Program-made: the position numbers and the translations under genes
NCBI GenBank assembly: GCA_020637395.1
Contig: JACJWA010000002.1
Span: forward strand, 181,036 to 245,035
Length of the DNA stretch: 64,000 bases
DNA from: Calditrichota bacterium
GTDB lineage: Bacteria; Electryoneota; RPQS01
Direction of reading: 5' to 3'
In this document: positions 49,667 through 57,955 of the stretch, one piece after another
How positions within the stretch are numbered: position 1 is the first letter of the stretch
Layout: each line of letters opens with the position of its first letter
The notes under the pieces: generated by a model
The model's input: the letters and a program-made list of their open reading frames with translations, nothing else
What the model was told of the DNA's origin: nothing
Database searches by the model: none

Positions 49667-52048
49667 ATGTTTAGACATATTTGCACCTTGGGGCTGCTTC
49701 TGTTGGTTGCGGCGCAGTCGTACGCGCAGCCGCTGCCGGAGTGTTATCACACGCGGCAGGAACTTTACGACTACATTTTTGCTTTGCAGGACAGTTTTCC
49801 CACGCTCTTGAAGGTGGATTCCATCGGACACTCGCGCGGGGATCAGTTGGGCGAGCAATTTCCGATTTACGCGGTGAAGATCTCGGACAATGTTCAGGCG
49901 TTTGAGGAGGAGCCGGTCAGTTTGATCATCGGGCACATTCACGCCGAAGAAGTGGCGGGAATGGAAGCGACGATCAACTACATGCGGCTGCTTCTGAACA
50001 ATCAGGAGCCGTACCGGACGATTCGGAATCAGACGCAGGTGTACATTATTCCGACGATGAATCCGGACGGTCTTGAGGTGATTTCTCTGGGGTGGGACAA
50101 CACGTGGCGCAAGAACGGCTATGTGCCGCCGGAATTGTTAGCCGACTCGTGCATCATCGTGGTGGGCGAGGGTGAGGATTCGTGCGGCGTGGACCTGAAC
50201 CGGAATTTCGGATTGAATTGGATCTACGGTGACACGCTGTGGGTGCGCGGTTCGGATCAGCCGTTTGATTATTTCCGCGGGCCGGGAGTGTTCTCCGAGC
50301 CTGAGGCGCGCGCGGTGCGGGATTTTGCGATGGAGATTAAGCCGACGGTTTCGATTGTGTGGCACTCGTCGCGCACGGGCAATGTGGCGGAGCGCTGCAT
50401 TGTGGCGTGGCAGTGGGGCCCGGATGGTGCGGCGAAGTATAGTCCGGACAGTGCCGCGATTGCGCGCGTGATGCATGACTATGCGTTGAAGACGCGGAAG
50501 TATCCGCCGGAAGGTGCAACGACGTATCTGGAAGTTTGGGGCGGCACGCGCAACGGAGATTTGCAGGATTGGTTCTACCGGGATCTGGGAACGATTCAGA
50601 TTTTGACGGAAACGAGTCCGCCGGAGCAGATCCAGCCGCCGTGTGATCCGAATGAAGAGGTGAATCTGCCGGAGTTAATCGGGACGCTGCTTCCTCCGAT
50701 GGAGTGGCTGACGCGGCGCGTGATCAACTATCCGGTGTCGGGGGACATGGACGCGCAGGGTGCGCCGCTGAATATCAAAACCCGTGATGCGGCGACGGGC
50801 GATCCGATTTCGGCGGAGTTCAGGATCACGAATACGTGGTCACCGCTGTTAAATCCGTGGTACACGCATCCGACGCACGGTCGCGCGACGTTTTTGCCGC
50901 CGCCGGGAACGGTGACGGTTTTGGCGCGCAAGGAGGGCTATCGCAGCGACTCGATGACGGTGACTCTGAATCCGGGCGGAAGTGCTGTGACGGCAAATCT
51001 GAATCTGACTCCGCTGCCGTGGCACACGATGTTCATCAATGTGCGAAACGAATCGGGAGAGTTGATTCCGGCGCGCATTCATGTTGACAACGGATTTCCG
51101 CAGACCTACGACGTGACGTCGGGAACGGTCACGCTGAGCAAGCCCGAGACGGTGGTGAGGCTGCAAGTGGAGCCGCTGCAAGAGCAGAATGTGATCGCGC
51201 GGTGGTATCATTTCTGGCACGATCGGGACACGACGATCAATCTGGTGCTGCCGACGGCTTCGACGATCTTTAGTGAGGATTTCGAAGGCGGAATGGGCAA
51301 TTGGATCACCGGCGGCACGGGCGGCGACTGGCGCGTGGACATTGACACAACGTCGCTTCAATACGGCATGACGATTCACACGAATGCCGAAGGCTACCGC
51401 GAGCAATATGATCCGAACTGGGATGCGACGTTCACGTACAACAGTACGATTTCGCTGGCGACGGGGAACGCGTTCCATTTGAAGTTTGATCGCCGCGGAC
51501 GATTGGACATGCCTGCGGACAGTTTCAATGTTGAAGTGTCGGCCAACGGCGGCGCGGATTGGCAGCAAGTGAGCGGCTATTCGGATTTGGAAATTCCGTG
51601 GACGCGCACGTATGCCGATTTGAGCTATTGGGCGGGGAACACGATCATGCTGCGCTTCCGGATGAAGACGGATGCGACCTTGGGCGATTTGGGAATTCAT
51701 TTTGACAATGTCGAAGTGGTGGGCGGATTGGATACGTCCGCGCCGCAGCAGCCGCTGCCATTCCCGGATGAGTTCAAGCTGAGCAAGGTTTATCCGAATC
51801 CGTTCAATCCGACGACGACGATTGCCTATGAGGCGGCGTCCTCGGGGCAGATTCAGTTTACGATTCACAATTTGCTGGGGCAGGAGGTGTGGTCCACCTC
51901 TGAAGCCGTGCCGGGACCGGGCCACTATGAGCTGCGTTGGAACGGCGTGAATCAGGCGGGTCAGTCTGTGCCGAGCGGAATCTACTTCATGCGCATGGCG
52001 ACCTACCGGGGCGTCCATGGCACGCAGAAGCTAATGTTATTGAAGTAA
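49667..52048 (+). CDS. Secreted M14 zinc carboxypeptidase with T9SS sorting domain
   Basis: About 793 aa; ATG at 49667 with AGGAAGA upstream and a signal peptide (MFRHICTLGLLLLVAAQSYAQ). The peptidase M14 domain runs to about residue 360. Zn ligands are His92 and Glu95 in GHIHAEEVAGMEA, with His233 in VWHSSRTG, and the catalytic Glu315 is in QILTETSPP. The substrate-binding motif GVDLNRNFGLNW is present. Next comes a carboxypeptidase-regulatory-like beta domain (TFLPPPGTVTVLARKEGYRSDSMTVTL), then a jellyroll/adhesin-type domain (SEDFEGGMGNWITGGTGG ... GDLGIHFDNVEVVGG). A VYPNPFNPTTT sorting domain ends in LMLLK. A surface-attached peptidase, likely to act on extracellular proteins. Confidence 0.94.
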   Translation: MFRHICTLGLLLLVAAQSYAQPLPECYHTRQELYDYIFALQDSFPTLLKVDSIGHSRGDQLGEQFPIYAVKISDNVQAFEEEPVSLIIGHIHAEEVAGMEATINYMRLLLNNQEPYRTIRNQTQVYIIPTMNPDGLEVISLGWDNTWRKNGYVPPELLADSCIIVVGEGEDSCGVDLNRNFGLNWIYGDTLWVRGSDQPFDYFRGPGVFSEPEARAVRDFAMEIKPTVSIVWHSSRTGNVAERCIVAWQWGPDGAAKYSPDSAAIARVMHDYALKTRKYPPEGATTYLEVWGGTRNGDLQDWFYRDLGTIQILTETSPPEQIQPPCDPNEEVNLPELIGTLLPPMEWLTRRVINYPVSGDMDAQGAPLNIKTRDAATGDPISAEFRITNTWSPLLNPWYTHPTHGRATFLPPPGTVTVLARKEGYRSDSMTVTLNPGGSAVTANLNLTPLPWHTMFINVRNESGELIPARIHVDNGFPQTYDVTSGTVTLSKPETVVRLQVEPLQEQNVIARWYHFWHDRDTTINLVLPTASTIFSEDFEGGMGNWITGGTGGDWRVDIDTTSLQYGMTIHTNAEGYREQYDPNWDATFTYNSTISLATGNAFHLKFDRRGRLDMPADSFNVEVSANGGADWQQVSGYSDLEIPWTRTYADLSYWAGNTIMLRFRMKTDATLGDLGIHFDNVEVVGGLDTSAPQQPLPFPDEFKLSKVYPNPFNPTTTIAYEAASSGQIQFTIHNLLGQEVWSTSEAVPGPGHYELRWNGVNQAGQSVPSGIYFMRMATYRGVHGTQKLMLLK

Positions 52049-52101
52049 TTGAGGCTGGCGAAAGGGCCGGCGTTCAATCCACACTACCTTGAGAAAATCT
52101 T

Positions 52102-53025
52102 ATGCGACCACATCGCGACTTCATTGCGGTCACGGATTTCAATCGTGACGAAATCATTGAAACCATAGCGCTTGCGTGCGAGTTAAAAGAGCGACGCAGC
52201 CGGAATGAGCAGGTTCGTCCGCTGGCCGGGCAGACCTGGGGACTGATCTTTCACAAGCCGAGCTTGCGCACGCGCATCTCGTTTGAAGTGGGCATTTCGG
52301 ATCTTGGCGGCAACGCGATCTACATCACGGAGAAGGAAATCGAGCTGGGCAAGCGCGAGACGATTTCCGATGCGGCGCAGGTGTTGTCGCGTTATCTGGG
52401 CGGGATCATGATTCGCACGTTCAGTCATGCGGATGTTTTGGAACTTGCGAAGTTCGCGGATATTCCGGTGATCAACGGATTGACGGACTATTCGCATCCG
52501 TGTCAGATCATGGCGGACATTCAGACGGTGTATGAGAAGCTGGGCCGTCATGACGATTTCAAGCTGACGTATGTCGGCGACGGCAACAACATCACGAACA
52601 GCCTGGTAGAACTTGCACAGCGCCTGAATTTTGAGCTGGTGGTGGGAACGGCGGACGACACGCTGCCGGATATGAAGCTGATCGAGGCGACGAACAAGCT
52701 GGGCAATTCGGTGGTGAAGATCGAGCACGATCCGGTCAAGGCTGTTGCGGGCGCGCATGTGATCTACACGGATGTGTGGGCCTCGATGGGTCAGAAGGAC
52801 CAGGCCGACGACAAGGCGCGCAAATTGCGTCCGTTCCAGGTGAACGAGCAGTTGGTGTCGCATGCCGACAAGAATTGCATTGTTTTGCATTGTTTGCCTG
52901 CGGAGCGCGGCAAGGAGATCACGGACGGCGTGATGGACGGTCCGCACAGCGTGGTGTTTGATCAGGCCGAGAATCGTCTGCACGCGCAGAAGGCCGTGAT
53001 GACGATTTTGATGGAGAAGAAGTGA
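52102..53025 (+). CDS. argF: Ornithine carbamoyltransferase
   Basis: 307 aa cytosolic enzyme making citrulline from ornithine and carbamoyl phosphate. The carbamoyl-phosphate loop is FHKPS54LRTR58ISFEVG (Ser54, Arg56, Thr57, Arg58), followed by MIRTFSH and the HPCQ motif in LTDYSHPCQIMADIQTV. The ornithine-binding region includes GDGNNITNSL, and near the C terminus H263-CLPAERG supplies the catalytic Cys264. Length and motif order match the catabolic/anabolic OTC family. It stands between the secreted carboxypeptidase and two lipoprotein genes without other arginine genes nearby. The start at 52102 follows AAAATCTT, a weak ribosome site. Confidence 0.96.
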   Translation: MRPHRDFIAVTDFNRDEIIETIALACELKERRSRNEQVRPLAGQTWGLIFHKPSLRTRISFEVGISDLGGNAIYITEKEIELGKRETISDAAQVLSRYLGGIMIRTFSHADVLELAKFADIPVINGLTDYSHPCQIMADIQTVYEKLGRHDDFKLTYVGDGNNITNSLVELAQRLNFELVVGTADDTLPDMKLIEATNKLGNSVVKIEHDPVKAVAGAHVIYTDVWASMGQKDQADDKARKLRPFQVNEQLVSHADKNCIVLHCLPAERGKEITDGVMDGPHSVVFDQAENRLHAQKAVMTILMEKK

Positions 53026-53156
53026 GCGGAAAGTATGAAGTCAGAAGTCAGAAGTCAGAATGAGAGGGCTTTGGGCTTCATGGGTTGTGTTTCAGATTCC
53101 GGCGGGGAACCGCGCTGCGCGCTAGATCCACGTTTTGTAGAAGGTGAGGAGATTTA
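53026..53156. repeat. Short tandem AAGTCAG units and a GATTCCGGCGGGG repeat head
   Basis: Three AAGTCAG units (about 53038-53058), then a copy of the dispersed repeat head (53095-53108) followed by CCGCGCTGCGCGC. The ribosome site AAGGTGAGGAG for the next gene lies at its end. Confidence 0.55.
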
Positions 53157-53624
53157 ATGAGCGTCATCAGGATTTTTCTCATCGCAAGTCTCGCGGGGAT
53201 GTTGGTGTCCTGCGATCAGGGTGGCGGCGATCCCGTTGTTCATCAGGTGGAATTTCAGGTGGTGACGACGTCCGTGCACTTGCAGGAAGATAGTCCGCAC
53301 ACGCAGGTGTTCCGCACATGGGGAGAGTGGCTGGCCTTTTGGGCCGAGCATCCGGAATGCGGGGACAGTTGCGTGGCCTCGCCTCCGTATGTGGATTTCA
53401 ATGAAGAGATGATCGCCGGATTGTTCTGGGGATTGGAAACGGAAACGGGTTGGGATCTTTCGGATCGCATTGAAGCGATTGAGCGATCGGAAGACAACAC
53501 GTACGTCCGTCTACGTGAACAGCCGATGAGCGAATCTTTTCCCGCTGAAGGCTATGCCTATTTGTTTGTCAAGTTTGATCGGGCGGACGGTCCGGTGATT
53601 TTCACCGGGGTTGTGCCGCAATAG
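53157..53624 (+). CDS. Small lipoprotein, possible PrcB_C-like domain
   Basis: 155 aa with a lipoprotein signal peptide ending LVSC (Cys at about residue 19). The mature part (VEFQVVTTSVHLQEDSPHTQVFRTWGEWLAFWAEHP; VDFNEEMIAGLFWGLETETGWDLSDRIEAIERSEDNTYVRLREQPMSE) has the pattern of a PrcB_C-like domain: strand, VDFxxxMIAGLFWG, then strand. That match is moderate and from memory. Predicted to be anchored on the periplasmic or outer face. It lies 16 nt ahead of a second lipoprotein gene, so the two are probably co-transcribed. Confidence 0.65.
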   Translation: MSVIRIFLIASLAGMLVSCDQGGGDPVVHQVEFQVVTTSVHLQEDSPHTQVFRTWGEWLAFWAEHPECGDSCVASPPYVDFNEEMIAGLFWGLETETGWDLSDRIEAIERSEDNTYVRLREQPMSESFPAEGYAYLFVKFDRADGPVIFTGVVPQ

Positions 53625-53640
53625 TCAGATAGAGGATACT

Positions 53641-54237
53641 ATGAAAGCGCGCATTCTTTTGCTTGCGGCGGTTCTCGGGCTGGTGATTCTGTCCACGGGC
53701 TGCTACACGAAACTTTACCGTCCCGGCATGGAAGACATGGGACCGTTTTCGCAGAGCACGTTGTACAACCGGTATGACTCGACGGCGATAGACACGACTC
53801 TGACGAAGCCTGAAACGGTGGACGTGTATCCGAACAACTACAACGACTACTACGGGTGGTCGTCCTGGGGCCGTCCGCGGGGCTACACGCGCTGGGGATT
53901 TGATTTTGACCGCTTCTCGCCAAACTACTACTGGTCGTACTACGGATACTATGACTATTACGGTCGTCCGTGGTGGCAGGACTGGAATCGCTACAACAAT
54001 CCGTGGTGGTACTATGGCGGAGGCAGCGGCGAGCCGGGTGAACCACCCTCGCAGCGTCCGGGCCGCAGATCAAGTGACACGGGAGTTCCTCCGGCGGTGA
54101 TTGGAAATGGCGGCTACGCGTCGCCTCCGGTGTATGTGAATCCGGCCCCCGCGCCTGCGCAACCGGATCCGAACACGCAGAAGTCGCCTCCGGCGGAGGA
54201 CAATTCGCAGAAGCGGAACGGTAAGCGCCGCAGGTAA
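53641..54237 (+). CDS. Tyr/Trp/Gly/Pro-rich lipoprotein
   Basis: About 198 aa from the ATG at 53641. Lipobox LSTGC (lipidated Cys about residue 21). The middle (residues 65-135) is extremely rich in Tyr, Trp and Gly (NDYYGWSSW, YYWSYYGYYDYYG, WWQDW, PWWYYGGG). The C-terminal third is Pro/Gln/basic (SQRPGRRSSDTG, PAPAQPDPNTQ, KRNGKRRR). No known domain was seen. Such aromatic-rich, low-complexity lipoproteins are often disordered or associate with peptidoglycan or polysaccharide; here that is only a guess. It directly precedes the tandem hairpin repeats. Confidence 0.75.
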   Translation: MKARILLLAAVLGLVILSTGCYTKLYRPGMEDMGPFSQSTLYNRYDSTAIDTTLTKPETVDVYPNNYNDYYGWSSWGRPRGYTRWGFDFDRFSPNYYWSYYGYYDYYGRPWWQDWNRYNNPWWYYGGGSGEPGEPPSQRPGRRSSDTGVPPAVIGNGGYASPPVYVNPAPAPAQPDPNTQKSPPAEDNSQKRNGKRRR

Positions 54238-54434
54238 GTTCGTTGCGGGTCTGGAGACCCACAACGGGAGTTTTGGAAGGTTGCGGGTCTGGAGACTCGC
54301 AACGGGAGTTTTGGAAGGTTGCGGGTCTGGAGACTCGCAGCGGGAGTTTTGGAACGTTGCGAGTCTAGAGACTCGCGACGTCGAACGGGACTTTTTCCCG
54401 AGCAGGGTCTCCAGACCCTGCCGGAATCTTGACT
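54238..54434 (+). repeat. Four tandem 38-bp hairpin repeats and an inverted dispersed-repeat copy
   Basis: Units start at 54243, 54281, 54319 and 54357 with exact 38-bp spacing. Each carries a hairpin of the form TTGCGGGTC-TGGA-GACTCGCAA. Copies differ in arm bases in ways that mostly retain pairing (G-C, G-U, then A-U at one position). At 54400-54428 an inverted copy of the CAGGGTC-N4-GACCCTG/GGAATC element ends 6 nt before the next start codon. Confidence 0.8.
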
Positions 54435-55652
54435 ATGGACATGAGAACCCTTTTCATACTACTATCTCTTTTCATCGCAACTCTCTCGTTCGCACAGGAT
54501 GAGATTCCCGAGCGTTTGCTTTTGACGGGTGGCCAGCAGGTTGGCTCGGGTGCGCGGGCTTTGGGACTGGGCGGCACGTACACGGGCATCGCGGATGATT
54601 TTTCGGCGATCTGGTGGAATCCGGCGGGACTTGCGCAAGTGAAGCGCATCGAAGTGCAGGGCACGCTCTTGCGCACGGGTTTTTCGAATGACGCGACGTA
54701 TTTCGGCACGAGCCGCGACGGCACGACGAATGCGATGCGCCTGAATAATCTCGGCGCGGTGTTTCCGATTCCGGTGTATCAGGGCGCGCTGAGCTTTGCG
54801 TTCGGCTATTCGCAAGTGACGGATTTCGAACGGCGGACACGCGTGGCCAGCACGTCGAATTTGCGCGACTGGAATGACTTTGATGAATTGGAGAGCGGAC
54901 GTTTGGGGATGTGGTCCTTTGCGTCGGCGGTGGACATCTCTCCGAATCTTTCGGTCGGCGCGGGCATGAACTACTGGACCGGCGCGGATGACTATTCGCT
55001 GTTGGGCAACTACACGGAAGCGGGCGGAGAGTTCAACACCGAGCAGACGATTTACACGAAGCTCGCGGGCTGGAATTTCAATTTGGGCGGTATGTATCGC
55101 CCGGGACGTATGTTGCGGGTGGGGCTTGCGGCCTCGACACCGTTCTCCATGAAGCTCAGCGAAGATTGGGAGTTCGACGGCGAGACGGGCTATTTCGATT
55201 ATCGCATGACCTATCCGTGGGTTTGGAGAGTGGGCGCAAGTGTGGCACCGGGCCGCTGGCTGGTTGCGGCGGATTTGGAATACCGCGATTGGCAATCGCT
55301 CGAGTTTCGCAGCGACACGCCGTTTCAGGATGTGAGCCGGACGGAAGCGAATCGTCAGATTCGCGACACGTATGAGAGCACGATGCGGCTGTCATTGGGC
55401 GGGGAATATCTGTTTCCGGCGTATGGTTTGCGCGGACGCGCGGGGTATAGTCTTGAGCCGTCCAATTTCAAGGACGCGGGCGGCGACGCGGATAAGGGAA
55501 TCTTTTCTTTGGGCTTTGGGATTTTGATTGATCGTTCGGTGATGCTTGATGCGACATACCGGACGACGGGCTACACGGAAAATGTGACGCCCGGACTGGA
55601 AGAGAAACTGCGTGCGTCGCAGCTTCTGATGACGATCAGCTACCGGATGTAA
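54435..55652 (+). CDS. Outer-membrane beta-barrel protein (PorV/OmpP1-FadL-like)
   Basis: About 405 aa; ATG 54435 (54441 or an upstream TTG are alternatives). A signal peptide (FILLSLFIATLSFA) precedes a predicted outer-membrane barrel. The N-terminal motif SGARALGLGGTYTGIADDFSAIWWNPAGLAQ is the hallmark of the OmpP1/FadL-PorV group. It is followed by alternating strands and NLGAVFPIPVYQGALSFAFGYSQVTDFERR, GAGMNYWTGADDYSL, and a C-terminal YRM. PorV is the outer-membrane partner of type IX secreted cargo and FadL-like proteins import hydrophobic compounds; the family alone does not decide. Because the window encodes six sorting-domain cargos, a PorV role is attractive but unproven. Its 5' end abuts the inverted dispersed repeat. 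Confidence 0.82.
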   Translation: MDMRTLFILLSLFIATLSFAQDEIPERLLLTGGQQVGSGARALGLGGTYTGIADDFSAIWWNPAGLAQVKRIEVQGTLLRTGFSNDATYFGTSRDGTTNAMRLNNLGAVFPIPVYQGALSFAFGYSQVTDFERRTRVASTSNLRDWNDFDELESGRLGMWSFASAVDISPNLSVGAGMNYWTGADDYSLLGNYTEAGGEFNTEQTIYTKLAGWNFNLGGMYRPGRMLRVGLAASTPFSMKLSEDWEFDGETGYFDYRMTYPWVWRVGASVAPGRWLVAADLEYRDWQSLEFRSDTPFQDVSRTEANRQIRDTYESTMRLSLGGEYLFPAYGLRGRAGYSLEPSNFKDAGGDADKGIFSLGFGILIDRSVMLDATYRTTGYTENVTPGLEEKLRASQLLMTISYRM

Positions 55653-55716
55653 TCCGGTTTTCCTGCCGGATAGGTACGGGCAGCTTCAGCCCGGAAGAAA
55701 CTCAACTCACAAACAC

Positions 55717-56601
55717 ATGTCTTATTGGGGACTGGTACTCTTGATCACCACGATGGCATGGGCGCGGCCCGAAGGAATTCTGACGGGACAGCCGTGGGCG
55801 CAAAAGGCTCAAGCGGAAATTGACAGCGGGCGCTTCGATGAAGCGCTCGTTTCATTGCGGGTGGATTTGAAGACTCCGCTGGATCGCGCCTGGCATGGCT
55901 ATTTGTCGGGATTGGCTTTTGTCGGGCTTGAGCGCTTTGGCGACGCGGACAGCGCGTTGCTTGCCGCAAAGCAAGTGCTTGAAGCAGAGGGCGAGGACGC
56001 GGGCGCGCGGCGGATGCTGTCGAAGGTTGAGCGGAAACTTGGCCTGGTGCATCGCAAGCAAAAGAACTACGAGAAGTCGCGCGAGGTGCACTATCTGGCG
56101 CTGGATTTGGCGCAGCTCTATGGCTCAGCGGAAGAAGAACACGATTGCCTGATCAGTATTGATGTGGACTGCTGGCACATTCAGGATTGGGAAGAATCCG
56201 AGCGGGTGCTCCGGCAGAGCTTAGAGATTGCGGCGCAGATCACGGATCCCGTGGCGCGGACGCGCGCGCAGGCGACGAGCAGCAACAATCTTGCGGGGAC
56301 GCTTTCGGAAGTTGGGAATTTTGAGGAAGCGGTCGAGCAGGCGCAGGCGGCGCTGGCGGCGTGGAGCGAGTGGGAGAAGATGACGGGGGATATGCGCGAG
56401 TTTCGTTCGGGGTGGGCGCATTACACGTTGGCGGATGTTTACTTGAGCTGGGCGAAGCGAATCGAAGATTCGTTGGACGCGTCGAACAAGCGCGGCATGG
56501 CGAAATACGAATTGATTCTGATGATGAAGCTCGCGCAGGACGCGGGGCGACCGCAGGACGAGTTTGATCTGATCAGCAAACGTTTGGCGGAGTGTGAGTA
56601 G
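55717..56601 (+). CDS. Secreted/periplasmic TPR-repeat protein
   Basis: 294 aa with a signal peptide (MSYWGLVLLITTMAWARPEG). The remainder is alpha-helical TPR-type solenoid: AQAEIDSGRFDEALVSLRVDL, AWHGYLSGLAFVGLERFGDADSALLAAKQVLEAEG, GLVHRKQKNYEKSREVHYLALDLAQLYGS, WEESERVLRQSLEIAAQI, EAVEQAQAALAAWSEWEKMTG. No catalytic residues are evident; a protein-protein scaffold is likely. It lies 64 nt after the porin-like gene and 3 nt before the YhaM-like nuclease gene. Confidence 0.78.
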   Translation: MSYWGLVLLITTMAWARPEGILTGQPWAQKAQAEIDSGRFDEALVSLRVDLKTPLDRAWHGYLSGLAFVGLERFGDADSALLAAKQVLEAEGEDAGARRMLSKVERKLGLVHRKQKNYEKSREVHYLALDLAQLYGSAEEEHDCLISIDVDCWHIQDWEESERVLRQSLEIAAQITDPVARTRAQATSSNNLAGTLSEVGNFEEAVEQAQAALAAWSEWEKMTGDMREFRSGWAHYTLADVYLSWAKRIEDSLDASNKRGMAKYELILMMKLAQDAGRPQDEFDLISKRLAECE

Positions 56602-56604
56602 CCG

Positions 56605-57609
56605 ATGTCCGTGACTCTGGCAACAACCTCACCGCTGCGAGCGGTGCGCGAGCTTCCGGCGAACGATCTGGTGCAGGGGATTTATCTCTTGACGAAGATC
56701 GAATCGCGGCTGAAGAAGAACGGCGAGCCGTTTGTGCAGCTTGAGGTGCAGGACTATTCGGGCAAGCTCGAGGGCAAGATGTGGGACGGATTTGAGAACG
56801 CGCTCGAATCTTTGAAACCCGGCGATCCGGTGTATCTTGAGGGCCGCGTGGATCGCTATCGGGATGTGCCGGGGTTGGTGCTGACGGAGTTGCGCAAGGC
56901 AACGGAGCAGGAAGTTCCCGACCGGAGAAGTTTCCTGCCGCACTCGGCACTTTCGGCGACGAAGGCGAATGACGAATTGATGCGGCTGATCGGCACGGTG
57001 CGGGAGAGCAATCTGCGCGCGCTTCTCGAAGCGATTTTTGACGATCTTGGATTGCGCAAACGCTTTCTGGAAGCACCGGGCGGCAAGGCGTGGCATCACG
57101 CGACGGTCGGGGGATTGGCGGAGCACACGCTTTCGATGACGAAGCTTGCCGACATGGTGGCGGCGCACTATCCACAGATACATCGCGATTTGCTGATTAC
57201 CGGGACGCTGCTGCATGACATCGGGAAGGTGATGGAGTTTACGCTTGAGCCTGCGATTGACTACACGAGCGAAGGGCGGCTGATCGGGCACATCACGCAG
57301 GGGGCAATGCTGGTGGAGCAGACGATTCGTGAGCAGCTTTCTGGGTTTCCGGCGGAGCTTCGCAAGCAGCTTCTGCATATTATTCTGTCACATCAAGGCG
57401 AGCCGGCGATGGGATCGCCGATCAAGCCGATGACGCTTGAGGCGTTGGCCTTGCACTACATAGACGAATTGGACAGCCGGATGAGCGCGTTCGAACAAGT
57501 GCGCGCACGCACGCCGGAGGGGCAGGAGTTTTCAGACTATCAGAAGCTGATGGAACGCTTCTTTTATTTTCGGTCACCGGAAGAAACGGGGGAGACCAAT
57601 GAGCCATGA
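56605..57609 (+). CDS. YhaM-like 3'-5' exoribonuclease (OB-fold plus HD domain)
   Basis: 334 aa. An N-terminal OB-fold (residues 20-100: IYLLTKIESRLKKNGEPFVQLEVQDYSGKLEGKMWDGFENALESLKPGD) is followed by an HD domain whose metal ligands are seen as His164-His165 in KAWHHATVGG, His174 in LAEHTLSM, and H204-D205 in TLLHDIGKV. That is the YhaM/CBF1 arrangement of a Mn-dependent 3'-5' exonuclease acting on RNA or ssDNA. Length matches the family. Its 3' end overlaps the next start by 11 nt, so the two proteins are translationally coupled. Confidence 0.92.
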   Translation: MSVTLATTSPLRAVRELPANDLVQGIYLLTKIESRLKKNGEPFVQLEVQDYSGKLEGKMWDGFENALESLKPGDPVYLEGRVDRYRDVPGLVLTELRKATEQEVPDRRSFLPHSALSATKANDELMRLIGTVRESNLRALLEAIFDDLGLRKRFLEAPGGKAWHHATVGGLAEHTLSMTKLADMVAAHYPQIHRDLLITGTLLHDIGKVMEFTLEPAIDYTSEGRLIGHITQGAMLVEQTIREQLSGFPAELRKQLLHIILSHQGEPAMGSPIKPMTLEALALHYIDELDSRMSAFEQVRARTPEGQEFSDYQKLMERFFYFRSPEETGETNEP

Positions 57610-57892
57610 AGTGAAGTCGTACGCAGAATGGAGGTCGCTGCCTCCGCTTGAGGGCGGGGTGTGGGTGGCGATGGTGACGGAGGTTTTGGACACGGAAGGA
57701 ATTCCGAACCTCGTCAAGACGGACCTTGCGGCAGGCGGGCTGGGGATGGTGATCGGGACAGAGACCATTGGCAAAGCCTGGCGGGTGCAAGTGCCGGAGG
57801 AGTTTTTCGAGCGCGCCCTGAGCATTTACGAGACGATACTGGGTGATCAGGGCAACGAGCCGACAGAAGAGACGGACGATCCGGACGCGTAA
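57599..57892 (+). CDS. Small DUF2007-like protein
   Basis: 97 aa, cytosolic, start ATG at 57599 inside the end of the YhaM-like gene. The pattern VWVAMVTEVLDTEGIPNLVKTDLAAGGLGM, then VQVPEEFFERALSIYETILG, matches the putative signal-transducing DUF2007 family, in which two strands and a helix form a small ferredoxin-like fold. The acidic tail (NEPTEETDDPDA) is disordered. Its role is unknown; coupling to the nuclease suggests a partner or regulator, which is inference. Confidence 0.65.
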   Translation: MSHEVKSYAEWRSLPPLEGGVWVAMVTEVLDTEGIPNLVKTDLAAGGLGMVIGTETIGKAWRVQVPEEFFERALSIYETILGDQGNEPTEETDDPDA

Positions 57893-57955
57893 CACCTTGC
57901 GCCTTCGGGAAAGCCTTTGTATATTCAAACAGACCCATAACGAAACATCTATCCC
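57893..57955 (+). promoter_or_regulatory. Candidate enolase promoter
   Basis: TTGCGC (57897-57902) and TATATT (57920-57925) with a 17-nt spacer, upstream of the ATG at 57956. The -10 matches five of six consensus bases; the -35 is weak. Confidence 0.35.

Noticed and set aside
53038..53058. AAGTCAG tandem units as a regulatory iteron set
   Set aside because: Only three short units in a non-origin context; no replication gene nearby. Recorded as a simple repeat only.
54243..54394. Tandem 38-bp units as a CRISPR array
   Set aside because: The units are directly tandem with no unique spacers, no leader and no cas genes; they are hairpin repeats.
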